From Peredibacter sp045999315 (GTDB taxonomy: Bacteria; Bdellovibrionota; Bacteriovoracia; Bacteriovoracales; Bacteriovoracaceae), in the NCBI RefSeq assembly GCF_045999315.1, contig NZ_CP174607.1:3286001-3350000 (forward strand): a stretch of 64,000 nucleotides of DNA, in the 5' to 3' direction. This document shows positions 61,509 through 64,000 of this stretch, in pieces (the stretch's first letter is position 1; each line of letters opens with the position of its first letter). The position numbers and the translations under genes were made by a program. The notes beneath the pieces were generated by a model. It saw only the letters and a program-made list of their open reading frames with translations. It did not search any database and was not told the DNA's origin.

Positions 61509-63680
61509 TTATTCAGCACGCTCGTTAAGCTTGTCTTTACGAGAAGCGATAACTTTTTCTTGAACGTTTGATGGACACTGCTCATATTTAGCGAATTCCA
61601 TCGAGTAACCAGCTTTACCAGCTGTACCTGAACGTAGAACTGTCGCGTATCCGAACATTTCTGAAAGTGGAACGTGAGCGTTAATAACAGCGTCACCAGT
61701 ATCAGTTGTTTCAGATCCAAGAATTACACCACGGCGAGAAGATAAGTCACCGATTACGAAACCTTGGTAGTCTTGCGGAGTTTCTACTTCAACCTTCATG
61801 ATAGGCTCAAGGATAACTGGGTTAGCGTTCTTAATAGCATCTCTCATCGCCATACGAGCAGCGATACGGAATGCCATATCAGATGAATCCACGTCGTGGT
61901 ACTGACCGTCTTGTAGGTAAGCATCTACGCCGATTACTGGGAACGCAGCAAGAGGACCCTTGTTCATAACGTCACCGAAACCACGGTCACAAGAAGGGAT
62001 GAATTCGTTAGGAATTACACCACCCTTAATTTCGTTGTTGAAACGGTAAACTTGGTCTTCACGCTCTTTGCGGTCGTCAGTAAGAGGTTTAATCATACCA
62101 GCAACTTTTGCGAACTGACCCGAACCACCCGTTTGCTTCTTGTGTGTGTATTCAAGCTTAGCAGAACCACGGATTGTTTCACGGTAGTTAACCTGTGGAG
62201 CACCGATTTCTACTTCAGCTTTGTACTCACGCTTAAGACGCTCAACGTAGATCTCTAGGTGAAGCTCACCCATACCTGCGATACGTGTTTCACCAGATTC
62301 TTCATCTGTGAAAAGGTGGAACGTAGGGTCTTCTTTAATGAAGCGGGCAAGACCTTTAGACATACGAGCTTGCATTTCCTTATCTTTAGCTTTGATTGAA
62401 AGCTCGATAACTGGAATAGGTACGTGCATACCTTCACAAGATAGGTGCTCTAGGTTTCCATCTTCATTTACGAAAGTATCACCCGAAGCACAGTCAACAC
62501 CGATCATCGCGATGATGTCACCAGCTGATGCTGAATCGATGTTTTCACGATCGTTAGAGTTCATACGAACGATACGACCTACACGTACGCGTTTCTTCGT
62601 ACGAGTATTGATTAGAGTGTCACCCTTGTTAAGAGTACCTTGGTAAATACGAGTATAAGTCAGCTGACCGAATTGTTCGTCAGTGATCTTGAACGCCATA
62701 CATACTAGACCTTTGTCGAACTCAGGAAGAAGGTCAACCTTCTCACCAGTCTTAGAGTCGATAGCTTTAGAGTGCTCAGCAGTTACCGGAGATGGTAAGT
62801 AACGAGCAACAGCGTTTAGAAGAAGTTGAACACCTTTGTTTTTGAAAGCTGAACCCATGAATACTGGAGTGAAAGCTAGTGACTGAACACCTTTCTTAAC
62901 TGCAGCGTGGATTTGCTCTTCAGATACATCTTTACCATCAAGGATGGCTTCCATCATGTTGTCATCAAAAGCTGAAACAACATCTAGCATTTCTTCACGA
63001 GCTTTTGTCGCTTGATCTACTAGTTCACCAGGAATTGCTTCCTCGCGAACGATTTCACCGTTATCGCCGTCAAAGTAGTAGGCCTTCATAGTGATTAGGT
63101 CTACGCAACCTTTGAAGTTTTCTTCAGCACCAATAGGAACTTGCATAAGAACAGCGTTGTGACCAAGCTTCTCTTTAAGAGCTTTTACACCGTTCCAAGG
63201 GTTAGCGCCCATACGGTCCATCTTGTTAAGGAAGGCCATACGAGGAACGCGGTAACGCTTCATCTGACGGTCTACAGTGATTGACTGAGACTGTACACCT
63301 GCTACTGAACAAAGAACTAGGATCGCGCCGTCAAGAACGCGAAGTGAACGCTCTACTTCTACCGTAAAGTCCACGTGTCCCGGAGTATCAATCAAGTTGA
63401 TCTTGATGTTTTTCTCATCACCTTCAGCGTACTTGATACCTTTCTTATCAATACCCATCCATTCAACAGTTGTAGCTGCTGATGTAATTGTAATACCTTT
63501 TTCACGCTCAAGCTCCATGTGGTCCATGGTTGCGCCGGCGCCGCCGCCTTTAACGTCTTCGATCTTGTGGATCTTAGAACAGTAGAAAAGGATGCGTTCT
63601 GATAGTGTTGTCTTACCAGAGTCAATGTGGGCAGAAATCCCAATGTTTCTAGTTTTAGACAGGTTCTTGTCGATACTCAT
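61509..63680 (-). CDS. fusA: Elongation factor G
   Basis: Ribosomal translocase GTPase, 723 residues. G1 GISAHIDSGKTTLSERILFY, switch LEREKGITITSAATTVEW, G3 INLIDTPGHVDFTVEVERS and G4 AFLNKMDRMGANPW. Domain IV (VNYRETIRGSAKLEYTHKKQ) and V (GVILGSETTDTGD) are present, so it is a full EF-G. GGAG lies 6 bases before the ATG. It is not next to rpsL/rpsG or tuf, so it may be a second or stand-alone fusA. Confidence 0.97.
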   Translation of the reverse strand: MSIDKNLSKTRNIGISAHIDSGKTTLSERILFYCSKIHKIEDVKGGGAGATMDHMELEREKGITITSAATTVEWMGIDKKGIKYAEGDEKNIKINLIDTPGHVDFTVEVERSLRVLDGAILVLCSVAGVQSQSITVDRQMKRYRVPRMAFLNKMDRMGANPWNGVKALKEKLGHNAVLMQVPIGAEENFKGCVDLITMKAYYFDGDNGEIVREEAIPGELVDQATKAREEMLDVVSAFDDNMMEAILDGKDVSEEQIHAAVKKGVQSLAFTPVFMGSAFKNKGVQLLLNAVARYLPSPVTAEHSKAIDSKTGEKVDLLPEFDKGLVCMAFKITDEQFGQLTYTRIYQGTLNKGDTLINTRTKKRVRVGRIVRMNSNDRENIDSASAGDIIAMIGVDCASGDTFVNEDGNLEHLSCEGMHVPIPVIELSIKAKDKEMQARMSKGLARFIKEDPTFHLFTDEESGETRIAGMGELHLEIYVERLKREYKAEVEIGAPQVNYRETIRGSAKLEYTHKKQTGGSGQFAKVAGMIKPLTDDRKEREDQVYRFNNEIKGGVIPNEFIPSCDRGFGDVMNKGPLAAFPVIGVDAYLQDGQYHDVDSSDMAFRIAARMAMRDAIKNANPVILEPIMKVEVETPQDYQGFVIGDLSSRRGVILGSETTDTGDAVINAHVPLSEMFGYATVLRSGTAGKAGYSMEFAKYEQCPSNVQEKVIASRKDKLNERAE

Positions 63681-63828
63681 CTGTACTCCAAATAAAGTTA
63701 GAGGGTCCTATATAAAAAAATTTTAGCCTGCATCATAATGAAGGCCCAGCTTATCGTCAATTGTTTTCGCCCACTTGAATCGCTTTTTGCTTATTGCCAA
63801 AATCTCTTTTTTCGACGAAATATTTGGT

Positions 63829-64000
63829 ATGACTGGTAAGAAAGACTTAGATAAATCAACCCTATACGAAGCTGTCAAATCCCTTGTAGAGACGCCGTCT
63901 CAACATATCCACTTGAATCAGCAAAAGCTTTTCACTCTTTTTAGCGTAGCTTTTCAGTATATTTTGTTCCGCTCAACCAAACACCCGGGCCATTATATCA
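63829..64000 (+). CDS. Partial hypothetical protein, 3' end outside window
   Basis: Open frame from ATG 63829 to the window edge, 57 codons (MTGKKDLDKSTLYEAVKSLV, then VETPSQHIHLNQQKLFTLFS and onward). It is divergent from fusA with a 148-base gap. The Shine-Dalgarno is poor. No family recognisable from this fragment. Confidence 0.45.
   Translation, partial: MTGKKDLDKSTLYEAVKSLVETPSQHIHLNQQKLFTLFSVAFQYILFRSTKHPGHYI

Noticed and set aside
1..64000. CRISPR arrays, tRNA/rRNA genes, insertion sequences or prophage
   Set aside because: No regularly spaced repeats, cloverleaf-like or rRNA segments, transposase or phage genes were recognised by reading; a tRNAscan/Infernal run would be needed to be certain.

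Overview
The window looks like chromosomal DNA from a Gram-negative bacterium of moderate GC (low to mid 40s percent by eye). Lipid A/LPS core genes, an outer-membrane barrel, many lipobox or Sec signal peptides, several secreted peptidases, three PAS/membrane histidine kinases and an MltA murein transglycosylase suggest a Bdellovibrio-like predator, most likely of the Bacteriovorax/Peredibacter group. That placement is an inference from gene content. No rRNA, tRNA, IS element, phage or CRISPR array was seen.

Layout. 1-2917: fatty-acid beta-oxidation pair (fadJ, cut by the window edge, and fadI). 3073-4245: outer-membrane barrel. 4365-10221: a minus-strand operon running sufE - hemB - anchored periplasmic protein - heptosyltransferase - Kdo-transferase-like - unknown - small class III pilin-like protein. 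10357-18865: plus-strand housekeeping run (GYF_2 membrane protein, tmk, holB, ricT, sbcD, sbcC). 18862-23800: CAP-domain lipoprotein, secreted metzincin-like protease, an LspA-like protein with extra C-terminal membrane region, an unknown anchored protein and a C39-like cysteine peptidase. 24013-35888: rsmJ, PfkB kinase, asnS, single-chain gcvP, prfC and three orphan histidine kinases. 35952-38908: three tandem paralogous secreted HExxH proteases, the first two at least with their own terminators. 39015-54116: a purine-degradation island. 54277-54440: a very small transcript encoding a 24-residue hydrophobic peptide. 54498-64000: fbaA, Nif3-like, mltA, GNAT, tRNA nucleotidyltransferase-like, LysR, lipoprotein, fusA and one cut gene.

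The standout is the purine island. One arm (adenine deaminase; XdhA, XdhB, XdhC) would take adenine to hypoxanthine and urate. The other arm has a PuuD-type membrane urate oxidase whose usual cytochrome c domain is replaced by a type-1-copper cupredoxin-like domain, then HIU hydrolase, then a 1540-residue protein. That protein joins, in one chain, a malate synthase-like enzyme, an OHCU decarboxylase, a serine beta-lactamase-fold hydrolase and a complete two-lobed allantoicase. No recognisable allantoinase or ureidoglycolate lyase is present, and the beta-lactamase-fold domain sits where a cyclic-amide hydrolase would be needed. Together the genes could turn purines (for a predator, prey nucleotides) into urea, glyoxylate and, with acetyl-CoA, malate. 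A secreted acid phosphatase and a P-loop kinase are translationally coupled to the same operon.

Most genes are tightly packed, with 4-base ATGA overlaps. Intrinsic terminators recur with a GGCC-containing stem and 4-5 base AT-rich loop.
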